A model generated the notes under the pieces. That model searched no databases and was not told where the DNA came from. It saw only the letters and a program-made list of their open reading frames with translations. 64,000 nt of DNA, taken from assembly GCF_003945545.1 (NCBI RefSeq), contig NZ_CP029617.1, forward strand, positions 6,165,001 through 6,229,000. The letters run 5' to 3'. Shown one piece after another: positions 33,242 to 40,299 of this stretch. The stretch is from Streptomyces sp. WAC 01529 (GTDB lineage Bacteria; Actinomycetota; Actinomycetes; Streptomycetales; Streptomycetaceae). The number at the start of each line of letters is the position of its first letter. The stretch's first letter is position 1. Position numbers and translations under genes: made by a program.

Positions 33242-34378
33242 TCACAGCGGCAGCGACCGCACCTCCGCCTGGGGGAGCTTGGCCCACCAGTAGTGGTGGC
33301 GGCTGTAGACCTTCGTATCGCGGCCGGCGAGGAGCGCGGCCAGGGAGCGGGCCTCCGCCGCGAGTCCGTCCCAGGTCTCGGGCGACAGGGGGTGGAAGGC
33401 CGTGGCCTCGACGCGGCCGTCCACCTGCCGCCACACCCCGGCGACGTGGCCGTCCACCAGGAGGGTGGGCAGCACGTCGCCGTTGTTCCGGATCACCAGG
33501 GGACGGTAGGCCGGGGGTATCACCCGTCCGCGGTCGGCGTAGGCCAGCAGCACGCTGTCCCACATCGCCATGAGCCGGGGCGGGGCCGGGGCGTCCGCGT
33601 CCGGCCGCGGGGCGCCAGGGAGGTCGTACAGCGTGCTGCCGTCCGGCCCCCGGAGAGTCTCGACAGCGCCGTCCAGGGCGTGCAGCGCCGCGCGTACGGG
33701 AGCCCGCCGCACCATGGAGAACTGAGCCACGTCCGCCACGGAGGCGGGGCCGAACCCCGCCAGATAGCGCAGGATCAGGGCCCGCAGCGCCTCAGGCTCC
33801 ACCGTCCGCCCCACGGGCGGCGGACCGGCCTCTGCCGCCACGAAGGACGGCCGTACGCCGAACGACCAGGGCGCGTCGGTCGGGGCGTGCTGGAGGGGTG
33901 CGTACGCCTTCAGGCCCCACCACGCCCCGTCCGCCTTCTCGGCACCGAGCCGCTCCTCGGCCCACGCCTGCATCTCGGCCGAGGTTCTTGGGCGGGCGGC
34001 GTAGGCCAGCAGCTCCGGAACCAGCTCCTCGGCGTCCGCGGGCGTCAGGCCCGCGGCGGCGAAGCGGGAACCGAGCCGGGAGCCGTACAGGGTCGGCTGC
34101 ATCGCCCCGCGGAAGTCCTGGTAGTCGTCGGCGTGTACGGCGTGCAGGGTGATCCGCATCAAAGTCGCCTTGACCACCGAGCGCCCCGCGAAGGCGGCGT
34201 CGAGGTCGGCCGGAGCGAAGCCTGTGAGCCGGTTCCAGAGGGCGAGGTACGGCGAGGCCGGGTGCTGCGCCTGGAGCGCGACCACGCGTCGTATCCCGTC
34301 CTGGACGGTCAGCGGTTCACGCTCCAGCAGCATCTGGCGGCTGAGGGTGGCCCGGTTGAGTTCTCCCGCGGTGATCAT
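33242..34378 (-). CDS. AlkZ/AlkX-like (HTH_42) winged-helix putative DNA glycosylase
   Basis: A 378-residue protein of the HTH_42 superfamily, which includes AlkZ and YcaQ/AlkX glycosylases that unhook bulky or crosslinked nucleobases. Residues Q36-A-Q38 in VALQAQHPASPYLALWNRL match the catalytic Q-phi-Q motif and its position in AlkZ. The rest shows the family's tandem winged helices (SVADVAQFSMVRRAPVRAALH) and C-terminal beta domain (LMAMWDSVLLAYADRGRVIPP). DNA repair activity is inferred. It is the last gene of a minus-strand run: the MpaB-type oxygenase stop is 45 bases upstream. It is convergent with the AI-2E gene. Confidence 0.82.
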   Translation of the reverse strand: MITAGELNRATLSRQMLLEREPLTVQDGIRRVVALQAQHPASPYLALWNRLTGFAPADLDAAFAGRSVVKATLMRITLHAVHADDYQDFRGAMQPTLYGSRLGSRFAAAGLTPADAEELVPELLAYAARPRTSAEMQAWAEERLGAEKADGAWWGLKAYAPLQHAPTDAPWSFGVRPSFVAAEAGPPPVGRTVEPEALRALILRYLAGFGPASVADVAQFSMVRRAPVRAALHALDGAVETLRGPDGSTLYDLPGAPRPDADAPAPPRLMAMWDSVLLAYADRGRVIPPAYRPLVIRNNGDVLPTLLVDGHVAGVWRQVDGRVEATAFHPLSPETWDGLAAEARSLAALLAGRDTKVYSRHHYWWAKLPQAEVRSLPL

Positions 34379-34423
34379 CACAGCGGGGATTGTGCCTCGC
34401 CCTTCGCACTTCGAGCAGGGGGA

Positions 34424-35587
34424 TCAGCTGGAAACGGTGGCGGCGGGCGGAGTCCATCGATGGGTCGGGGGCACTGTGTTCGAGATGCCGTACTCCTTCT
34501 TGAGCTGCTCGGGGATGGCGTAGTGCATCACGCGTCCGCGCGTGAGGGACGACAGCTCGAAGACGGCGGTGAGGTGGCCGAGGCGGTCCAGGGCCCAGGC
34601 GCCGAGGGGTGAGCGGTCCTCGATGGTCTCCAGGACGCCCAGGAGGTGGGGGACGGCCTTGACGACGGTGTCCCAGGGGGTGCGGGGCACCTGGAGCCAG
34701 TCGGCGCACGTGTCGCCGACCAGGTGGCGGATGAGGGCGGAGATGATCGGGTCGAAGAAGGTGCCGGGCACGACCTCTTCGTAGAGGTCGATGAGTTGCC
34801 GGGTGAGGTGCGTTCCCTCTTCGGAAGGCCCCATGTGCCGGATCATGTACAGGTCGAGGAACTCGCGGGCCTCGTCGAGCGTCTTGGGGACGGCGTCCTG
34901 GTCGATGCCGAGCATGGCGCCGACCACGCGCCAGGCGTAGTAGTAGGCCTCCGCGCCTTCCGTCGACATGTGGATGCCGAGGCGGTGCAGGCTGTCCAGC
35001 ACGAGCAGGGAGAAGAACATCTGCCCGCCGATCATGTCCTCCTGACAGATCGGCGTGCCGAGCGCGGCGGTGTCCCACTGGTTCTCGCGTTCGAGGTGGT
35101 GGCGGATGGAGGCGTGCAGGAGGCGGACCTTCTGGGCGGCGGGGATGAAGCGGCTGCCGGCCTCGAAGGCGTCGGGCTGCATCAGGTAGACGGTGAACTG
35201 TCCGGTCTCGGCCATCCGTTTGGAGGGGTACTTCAGCCCATGGGTCGTCGACAGGAGCTTCGCCACGTGCGGGACTACGTAGCAGGCGGGCATGGAGGCG
35301 AAGGACAGCGCGGTGGAGACGTGCACGTTGTTGTCGATGAAGAACAGCCGAGCCTTCTCCATCTCCCCCCAGTCGACCCAGGCCGGCGGGACACTCGTGG
35401 CCTGGAGGTACTCCCGGGCGACATCGGGCAATCCGTCCGGCAGTGGAGCGCCCGCTGTGGAGACGTAGCGCATCAGGGTGTTGAACTTGCCCACCTCCCC
35501 GCGTTCGAAGAGGGTGGCGACGGTGGCGTCGGCGAGTTCGTCACCGCTCCGTCGCAGGGCGTCCATCGAGGCCTCGGTGTAGGTCAT
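34424..35587 (-). CDS. MpaB/rubber-oxygenase-type heme oxygenase (DUF2236)
   Basis: A 387-residue, mostly helical soluble protein of the ER-bound oxygenase MpaB/latex-clearing protein superfamily, which cleaves double bonds in isoprenoid chains. R124, T128 and H158 (KRMAETGQ and KVRLLHASIR) reproduce the Arg-x3-Thr-x29-His arrangement of the Lcp heme site, His158 being the expected axial ligand. The distal Lys of Lcp appears as Glu127. No Tat signal is visible, so it probably acts in the cytoplasm. The ATG at 35587 follows AAGGAG. The gene lies 97 bases after a polyprenyl synthase on the same strand, which suggests an isoprenoid substrate. Confidence 0.8.
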   Translation of the reverse strand: MTYTEASMDALRRSGDELADATVATLFERGEVGKFNTLMRYVSTAGAPLPDGLPDVAREYLQATSVPPAWVDWGEMEKARLFFIDNNVHVSTALSFASMPACYVVPHVAKLLSTTHGLKYPSKRMAETGQFTVYLMQPDAFEAGSRFIPAAQKVRLLHASIRHHLERENQWDTAALGTPICQEDMIGGQMFFSLLVLDSLHRLGIHMSTEGAEAYYYAWRVVGAMLGIDQDAVPKTLDEAREFLDLYMIRHMGPSEEGTHLTRQLIDLYEEVVPGTFFDPIISALIRHLVGDTCADWLQVPRTPWDTVVKAVPHLLGVLETIEDRSPLGAWALDRLGHLTAVFELSSLTRGRVMHYAIPEQLKKEYGISNTVPPTHRWTPPAATVSS

Positions 35588-35684
35588 GGCAAAGCTCCTT
35601 GTCATCCACGCCGGGTGGCGCACGACAGGCGGGGGAGGGTCCGGCCGAAGAGGGTGCACGCTTGTGCCGCCCGGGGCGCGAGGG

Positions 35685-36740
35685 TCAGGACAGGCGGGCC
35701 GCCGCAGAGTGCGCCAGCGCGGTCAGGGCGGTGGCGGCATGCGCGGGTATATCCAGCTCATGGAGGGTGTCGAGGGCTTCCTCGACGCGCAGGGCGATCA
35801 TGTCCTCGACGCGGTCGGGTGTCTTCAGGCGGCGCATCACTTCGCGCACCGCGTGCAGGCCGTTGTCGTCCAGGTCGTGTCGGCCCAGGAGGGCGCGGAG
35901 CTGCTCCCGCTCGTCGTCACCGGCCAGCCGCCAGGTCTCTGCCAGCAGGGCCGTGGGCCGGTGGCCGCGTACGTCGTCGGCGTTGTCCTTGCCGGTGCGT
36001 TCCGGGTCTCCGAAGAGGCCCAGCAGATCGTCCCTCAGCTGGAACGCCTCGCCCAGGGGCAGCCCGTAGGCGGAGTAACCCTCGCGCAGCCGCCCGCCGG
36101 CCCCGGCCAGGGCGCCGCCGATCAGCAGGGGCTGCTCGACGGTGTACTTGGCGGTCTTGTACCGGATCACCTTCAGTGACGCCGTGACGTCCGGCTCCGC
36201 TCCGGTACCCAGGATCTCCAGGCACTCGCCCGCGATCAGCTCACGGGCCAGCGCCGACCACAACGGGCGGGCCCGGGCCAGATACGCGGCGGGCAGACCG
36301 CTGGTGGCGAACAGCTGTCCGGCCAGCCCCATCAGCAGATCCCCCACCAGCATCGCCAGCGACCTGGCGGCGTCCACGGCGCACGGGCGATGGCGCACCG
36401 CACCGCGCAACGCGATGTGCGCGGTGGGCCGGCCGTGCCGTAACGCGCTGTCGTCGATGAGGTCGTCGTGCACGACCGCGGCGGCGTGCACCAGCTCCAT
36501 GGAGGCCGCCGCCCGCATCAGAGCGTCGCTGTCCGGCTGCCCCGCCGCACGCCAGCCCCAGTAGCAGAACGCCGCCCGCAGCCGCTTGCCGTCCGTGACC
36601 GCGGCCTCCAGTTGTTCGGCCACCGGTCCCAGGGCCGGGTCGATCGCCGTGAACCGCTCGGCCTCCTGGGCCACGAACGGGCGCAGCACCTCGTCGACGC
36701 GGGTCTTGAACGCGGCCGGCTCCCACCGGTCAGTGCTCAT
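35685..36740 (-). CDS. Polyprenyl diphosphate synthase
   Basis: A 351-residue trans-isoprenyl diphosphate synthase condensing IPP with allylic diphosphates. The first Asp-rich motif is DDLID (92-96, followed by Asp97) and the second is DDLLGLFGD (from 237). KRLRAAF (~52-58) matches the GKR/LRP substrate site. Residues four and five before the first motif are both Ala, not aromatic, which favours geranylgeranyl or longer products over farnesyl; this chain-length reading is inference. Its ATG overlaps the upstream small gene by 11 bases. Downstream is an isoprenoid-type oxygenase. Confidence 0.9.
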   Translation of the reverse strand: MSTDRWEPAAFKTRVDEVLRPFVAQEAERFTAIDPALGPVAEQLEAAVTDGKRLRAAFCYWGWRAAGQPDSDALMRAAASMELVHAAAVVHDDLIDDSALRHGRPTAHIALRGAVRHRPCAVDAARSLAMLVGDLLMGLAGQLFATSGLPAAYLARARPLWSALARELIAGECLEILGTGAEPDVTASLKVIRYKTAKYTVEQPLLIGGALAGAGGRLREGYSAYGLPLGEAFQLRDDLLGLFGDPERTGKDNADDVRGHRPTALLAETWRLAGDDEREQLRALLGRHDLDDNGLHAVREVMRRLKTPDRVEDMIALRVEEALDTLHELDIPAHAATALTALAHSAAARLS

Positions 36741-37071
36741 CGGCGGCCCGCCGAGCCAGGGCGTGCCGGGCGAGGATCTCCAGATGTGCCGGAGGCGCGG
36801 CCGCGTACCGGTCCAGCGCCAATCGCCCGCGTGCCATCAGATCATCCTGGGCCTCCGCCGCCAGTTCCGCGGTGTCCGCGCGGCGCAGCAGGCCCCGCAC
36901 CGCCCCCAGGGCCGTACCCGCCATGCTCACCGCCAGATCGGCCAGCCCCGCCGCCACCAGGACCGCCTGCTCGTCCAGGCCGCCGCGTCGTCCCGCTGTC
37001 TCCCGCATCACGCCACCCCACGCCAGCACCACCGGACGGCGCCGGTCGCACGCCGTTCGTCCCAGCATCAC
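36730..37071 (-). CDS. Small helical protein of unknown function, first gene of the prenyl cassette
   Basis: Up to 113 residues, possibly 93 if the in-frame ATG at 37011 is used. It is rich in Ala, Arg and Leu and predicted mostly helical (LDEQAVLVAAGLADLAVSMA, then AELAAEAQDDLMARGRLALD). It ends HLEILARHALARRAADEH. There is no recognisable domain and no definite membrane segment, though one helix is fairly hydrophobic. The stop overlaps the start of the polyprenyl synthase, so translation is probably coupled, which argues that it is real and functionally linked. Confidence 0.6.
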   Translation of the reverse strand: MMLGRTACDRRRPVVLAWGGVMRETAGRRGGLDEQAVLVAAGLADLAVSMAGTALGAVRGLLRRADTAELAAEAQDDLMARGRLALDRYAAAPPAHLEILARHALARRAADEH

Positions 37072-37099
37072 GACATCCCGGGCACGGAAGCGGAGGAAG

Positions 37100-37118
37100 T
37101 CACTATCGAGTGATCACC
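37100..37118. promoter_or_regulatory. Nested palindromes upstream of the prenyl cassette
   Basis: TCACT-ATCG-AGTGA (37100-37113) overlaps the perfect 8-bp palindrome GTGATCAC (37111-37118), 29-47 bases upstream of the first gene of the cassette. The position suits a repressor operator at a promoter for the minus-strand genes. The remaining bases to the recA promoter (37119-37198) are GC-rich with no clear feature. Confidence 0.45.
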
Positions 37119-37198
37119 TCGTTCGAGCGTACGGATCGCTGTGGCGGGCCGGGGTGGACGGCGGGTGCGACGGCTGTGGCGGGTGCGGCGTGCCGCGC

Positions 37199-37228
37199 TT
37201 GACACTGAAATCGAACATCTATTCTTAT
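37199..37228 (+). promoter_or_regulatory. recA LexA-controlled promoter with SOS box
   Basis: TTGACA at 37199-37204 is a perfect -35. Within the promoter lies GAAC-ATCT-ATTC (37213-37224), one base off the Gram-positive LexA consensus GAAC-N4-GTTC, and the -10 is TATTCT (15-base spacer) or TCTTAT (18-base spacer). LexA bound here would block polymerase. A LexA-type box at this position is known upstream of Streptomyces recA. Confidence 0.75.
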
Positions 37229-37344
37229 GGGGTGTCCGGCGGTGATTTTCCGGGGGTGCGAGGGGGGATCCCCGCCGCGCTCCGGAGGATTTCAGTGAGG
37301 GATGGCCTCGAGTTATCCACAGGCTGGACGGGCGTCGGGGCGGA

Positions 37345-37367
37345 TTGTCAGTGGCAGGCGTTAGCGT
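37345..37367 (+). promoter_or_regulatory. RecA-NDp (PafBC-type) damage promoter of recA
   Basis: TTGTCAGTG (37345-37353), then exactly 8 bases, then TAGCGT (37362-37367). This matches the actinobacterial RecA-independent damage promoter tTGTCRgtg-N8-TAgNNT fully. It lies 43 bases upstream of the recA ATG and about 120 bases downstream of the LexA promoter. Confidence 0.85.
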
Positions 37368-37410
37368 CTTTGACGTGAAGCGATCGACTCAAGCAAATCG
37401 GGTGGAACCC

Positions 37411-38541
37411 ATGGCAGGAACCGACCGCGAGAAGGCGCTCGACGCCGCGCTCGCACAGATTGAACGGCAATTCGGCAAGGGCGCAGTGATGCGCATGGGC
37501 GAGCGTCCGAACGAGCCCATCGAGGTCATCCCCACCGGGTCGACCGCGCTCGACGTCGCGCTCGGCGTCGGCGGCATCCCCCGCGGCCGTGTGGTGGAGG
37601 TGTACGGACCGGAGTCCTCCGGTAAGACGACCCTCACGCTGCACGCCGTGGCCAACGCCCAGCGGGCAGGCGGCGCGGTGGCCTTCATCGACGCCGAGCA
37701 CGCCCTCGACCCCGAGTACGCGAAGAAGCTCGGCGTCGACATCGACAACCTCATCCTGTCCCAGCCGGACAACGGCGAGCAGGCTCTCGAGATCGTCGAC
37801 ATGCTGGTCCGCTCCGGCGCCCTCGACCTCATCGTCATCGACTCCGTCGCCGCCCTGGTGCCGCGCGCGGAGATCGAGGGCGAGATGGGCGACTCGCACG
37901 TGGGTCTCCAGGCCCGCCTGATGAGCCAGGCGCTCCGGAAGATCACCAGCGCGCTCAACCAGTCCAAGACCACCGCGATCTTCATCAACCAGCTCCGCGA
38001 GAAGATCGGCGTGATGTTCGGCTCCCCGGAGACCACGACCGGTGGCCGGGCGCTGAAGTTCTACGCCTCGGTGCGGCTCGACATCCGCCGTATCGAGACC
38101 CTGAAGGACGGCACCGACGCGGTCGGCAACCGCACGCGCGTCAAGGTCGTCAAGAACAAGGTCGCGCCCCCCTTCAAGCAGGCCGAGTTCGACATCCTCT
38201 ACGGCCAGGGCATCAGCCGTGAGGGCGGCCTGATCGACATGGGCGTGGAGAACGGCTTCGTCCGCAAGGCCGGCGCCTGGTACACGTACGAGGGCGACCA
38301 GCTCGGCCAGGGCAAGGAGAACGCCCGCAACTTCCTGAAGGACAACCCCGACCTCGCCAACGAGATCGAGAGGAAGATCAAGGAGAAGCTGGGCGTCGGC
38401 GTGAAGGCCGAGGCTCCGGCCGCCGAGCCGAGCACGGACGCGGCGGGCGCGGCCGCTCCGGCCGAGGACGCCGCCAAGGTGGTGCCCGCACCGGCTGCCG
38501 CCAAGGCCACCAAGTCCAAGGCCGCGGCGGCCAAGAGCTAG
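37411..38541 (+). CDS. recA: RecA recombinase
   Basis: A 376-residue strand-exchange ATPase and LexA co-protease. The N-terminal polymerisation helix is followed by Walker A GPESSGKT (66-73), Walker B LDLIVIDSVAAL, loop L1 (EGEMGDSHVG) and loop L2 (REKIGVMFGSPETTTGG). The C-terminal tail is Ala/Lys/Pro-rich and extended, ending in AATKSK-like repeats, as usual in Streptomyces. The ATG at 37411 follows GGTGGA. An in-frame upstream GTG would fall within the RecA-NDp promoter and is rejected. recX follows after 3 bases, so the two are co-transcribed. Two damage-responsive promoters precede it. Confidence 0.98.
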   Translation: MAGTDREKALDAALAQIERQFGKGAVMRMGERPNEPIEVIPTGSTALDVALGVGGIPRGRVVEVYGPESSGKTTLTLHAVANAQRAGGAVAFIDAEHALDPEYAKKLGVDIDNLILSQPDNGEQALEIVDMLVRSGALDLIVIDSVAALVPRAEIEGEMGDSHVGLQARLMSQALRKITSALNQSKTTAIFINQLREKIGVMFGSPETTTGGRALKFYASVRLDIRRIETLKDGTDAVGNRTRVKVVKNKVAPPFKQAEFDILYGQGISREGGLIDMGVENGFVRKAGAWYTYEGDQLGQGKENARNFLKDNPDLANEIERKIKEKLGVGVKAEAPAAEPSTDAAGAAAPAEDAAKVVPAPAAAKATKSKAAAAKS

Positions 38542-38544
38542 TCC

Positions 38545-39369
38545 GTGACGCGACGAACCGACTGGGCGGACCACACCGCCCCCGAAAGCCGCCCCGGCGC
38601 CGCGGGGCGGGGCCACGGGGGCGGTGTGGATCAGAGCGGCGCCCACCAGGACGACGGCAGTGGCTTCCGGGAGGACGGACGCGACTCCTGGGAGGGCGGC
38701 CGTAGCTCCTGGGAGGGCGACGGGACCGGCTCGCGGGACGGTGACGCCTCCCGCGAGGACGGCACCGGCCGGAGCCGCGGCCGCCGACGGCGGCGCGGCG
38801 GTTTCGGCGACCACCAGGACAGCGGCCCCCCTTCCTCGTCGAGGGCCGAGAAGGGGGAGCCGCCGACGGGGGATCCGGCTGAGCGGGCGCGGGCGATCTG
38901 TCTGCGCCTGCTCACCGGTACGGCGCGCACGCGCAAGCAGCTCGCCGACGCGCTGCGCAAGCGGGAGATCCCCGATGACGTGGCGGAAGAAGTCCTCTCC
39001 CGCTTCGAAGAGGTCGGGCTGATCAATGACGGCGCCTTCGCGGACGCCTGGGTGGAGTCCCGGCACCACGGGCGGGGCCTGGCCCGGCGCGCGCTCGCCC
39101 GGGAGCTGCGCACCAAGGGCGTGGAGTCCACGCTGATCGACGAAGCGGTGGGGCAGCTCGACCCGGAGCAGGAGGAGGCGACCGCGCGCGAGCTCGTCGC
39201 CCGCAAGCTCCGCTCCACGCGCGGCCTCGATCGCGACAAGCGGGTGCGCCGCCTCGCGGGCATGCTCGCCCGCAAGGGTTACGGGGAAGGCATGGCGCTC
39301 AGCGTGGTCCGGCAGGCCCTCGCGGAAGAGGGCGAGGACACGGAGGACTTGGGGTACGAGGCGTTCTGA
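38545..39369 (+). CDS. recX: RecX regulatory protein
   Basis: A 274-residue protein. The first ~105 residues are low-complexity and disordered (Gly/Asp/Arg/Ser with repeated DGxxxWEGG-like units). The rest is the three-repeat RecX helical domain (ICLRLLTGTARTRKQLADAL, FADAWVESRHHGRGLARRAL, RRLAGMLARKGY). RecX caps and inhibits RecA filaments. The GTG start lies 3 bases after the recA stop, so expression is coupled. The long N-terminal extension is typical of streptomycetes. Confidence 0.95.
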   Translation: MTRRTDWADHTAPESRPGAAGRGHGGGVDQSGAHQDDGSGFREDGRDSWEGGRSSWEGDGTGSRDGDASREDGTGRSRGRRRRRGGFGDHQDSGPPSSSRAEKGEPPTGDPAERARAICLRLLTGTARTRKQLADALRKREIPDDVAEEVLSRFEEVGLINDGAFADAWVESRHHGRGLARRALARELRTKGVESTLIDEAVGQLDPEQEEATARELVARKLRSTRGLDRDKRVRRLAGMLARKGYGEGMALSVVRQALAEEGEDTEDLGYEAF

Positions 39370-39429
39370 GCGGGCCGCTCCCACGGGGGTGGGGCGGCAT
39401 CCAGAACGGTCCACGTACCCCAACTCGCG

Positions 39430-39461
39430 CTCCGCGGGGTGGGGTTAACCCCCCTGCGGAG
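39430..39461. promoter_or_regulatory. Strong hairpin containing GGGGTTAACCCC
   Basis: The perfect palindrome GGGGTTAACCCC (39441-39452) lies within a longer hairpin whose outer arms are CTCCGC (39430-39435) and GCGGAG (39456-39461). It is 61 bases past the recX stop and 53 upstream of the winged-helix regulator gene. It may be the recAX transcript end (no U tract) or an operator. Confidence 0.5.
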
Positions 39462-39477
39462 ACGCCGGACCACCGCA

Positions 39478-39508
39478 GTGCACAGGCATGTGTGCACAGG
39501 CGACTGTG
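39478..39508. promoter_or_regulatory. Tandem palindromic operator candidate before the winged-helix regulator
   Basis: GTGCACA-GGCATG-TGTGCAC (39478-39497) is a perfect 7-bp inverted repeat over 20 bases. It overlaps a second one, CACAG-GCGA-CTGTG (39495-39508). Both sit in the 35 bases directly before the ATG of the regulator gene, where an autorepressor would bind. No other ribosome site is apparent there, so the mRNA may be leaderless or start within these repeats. Confidence 0.6.
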
Positions 39509-39513
39509 TACGC

Positions 39514-40299
39514 ATGGCACAGGAACCCGGCACCACTGATGCGGCGCAGGCCCAGGACTCGGACTCCGGCTCGGGCTCAGGCGCGGGCTCGGACACCGGC
39601 ACGGCTCCGGGGCGGGCGTCGGCGTCGGCCACAGCCCGGCCACCGTCCGCCCCGCCTCCCGAAGAGCTGACCGACCTCCGGCTGCTCAAGGCGCTCGCGC
39701 AGCCGCGACGGCAGCAGATGTTGCAGCACCTCACCGTGCACGGCCCGGCCACCTCGGCGACGCTGGCCAGGGCCCTCGGCCTCAATACCGGCGCCACCAG
39801 TTACCACCTGCGCGAGCTGGCCCGCTACGGCTTCGTCGAGGAGGCGCCCGGCTCCGGGCACGGACGCGAGCGCTGGTGGCGGGCCGTCCCCGGCGACCGG
39901 CGCTTTCCGCCGCGCAGTGCGCAGAGCCCTGAGACGCGGCGCGTCATGGACCACCTCAACCACCTCTCGTACGCCGCCGACCTCGACCTCTTCGAGCGGT
40001 TGCAGCGGGAGGGCGGCGCCGAACTCGGCGAGTGGGCCGACGCGTTCCCCTGCTCGCGCGGCACGATCCGGCTGACCCTTCCCGAACTCCGTGAGTTCTT
40101 CGAGGAGTACATCGCGCTGCTCAACCGCTACAAGCGGCCCGCCGCGGACACCCCGGCCGACGCCCGCACGGTACTGACCCGCTTCCTGGCCTTCCCCGCG
40201 CCCGTCGCGCCCATCGCGCCCGCCGCACCCATCGAGCCGGACGCGCCCGCCGCGCCCGCCTCCGCCTCCGACAACCGAAAAGAGACCGAGCCCTCATGA
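39514..40299 (+). CDS. ArsR-like winged-helix transcriptional regulator
   Basis: A 261-residue protein. The first ~50 residues are Ser/Gly/Ala/Pro-rich and disordered. An ArsR/HTH_20-type winged helix follows (~55-130: LLKALAQPRRQQMLQHL, GATSYHLRELARYGFVEE), then a helical domain (~150-215) that probably binds ligand or partner, and a Pro/Ala-rich tail of repeated AP pairs. The stop overlaps the ATG of the permease gene, so the regulator and permease form one coupled unit. The ATG at 39514 is chosen because an upstream extension would run through the palindromes. Confidence 0.85.
   Translation: MAQEPGTTDAAQAQDSDSGSGSGAGSDTGTAPGRASASATARPPSAPPPEELTDLRLLKALAQPRRQQMLQHLTVHGPATSATLARALGLNTGATSYHLRELARYGFVEEAPGSGHGRERWWRAVPGDRRFPPRSAQSPETRRVMDHLNHLSYAADLDLFERLQREGGAELGEWADAFPCSRGTIRLTLPELREFFEEYIALLNRYKRPAADTPADARTVLTRFLAFPAPVAPIAPAAPIEPDAPAAPASASDNRKETEPS

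Noticed and set aside
34424..37071. Family 2B encapsulin terpene cargo locus
   Set aside because: A polyprenyl synthase is present but no encapsulin shell gene is encoded in the window and the synthase lacks the long disordered cargo-type N-terminus.
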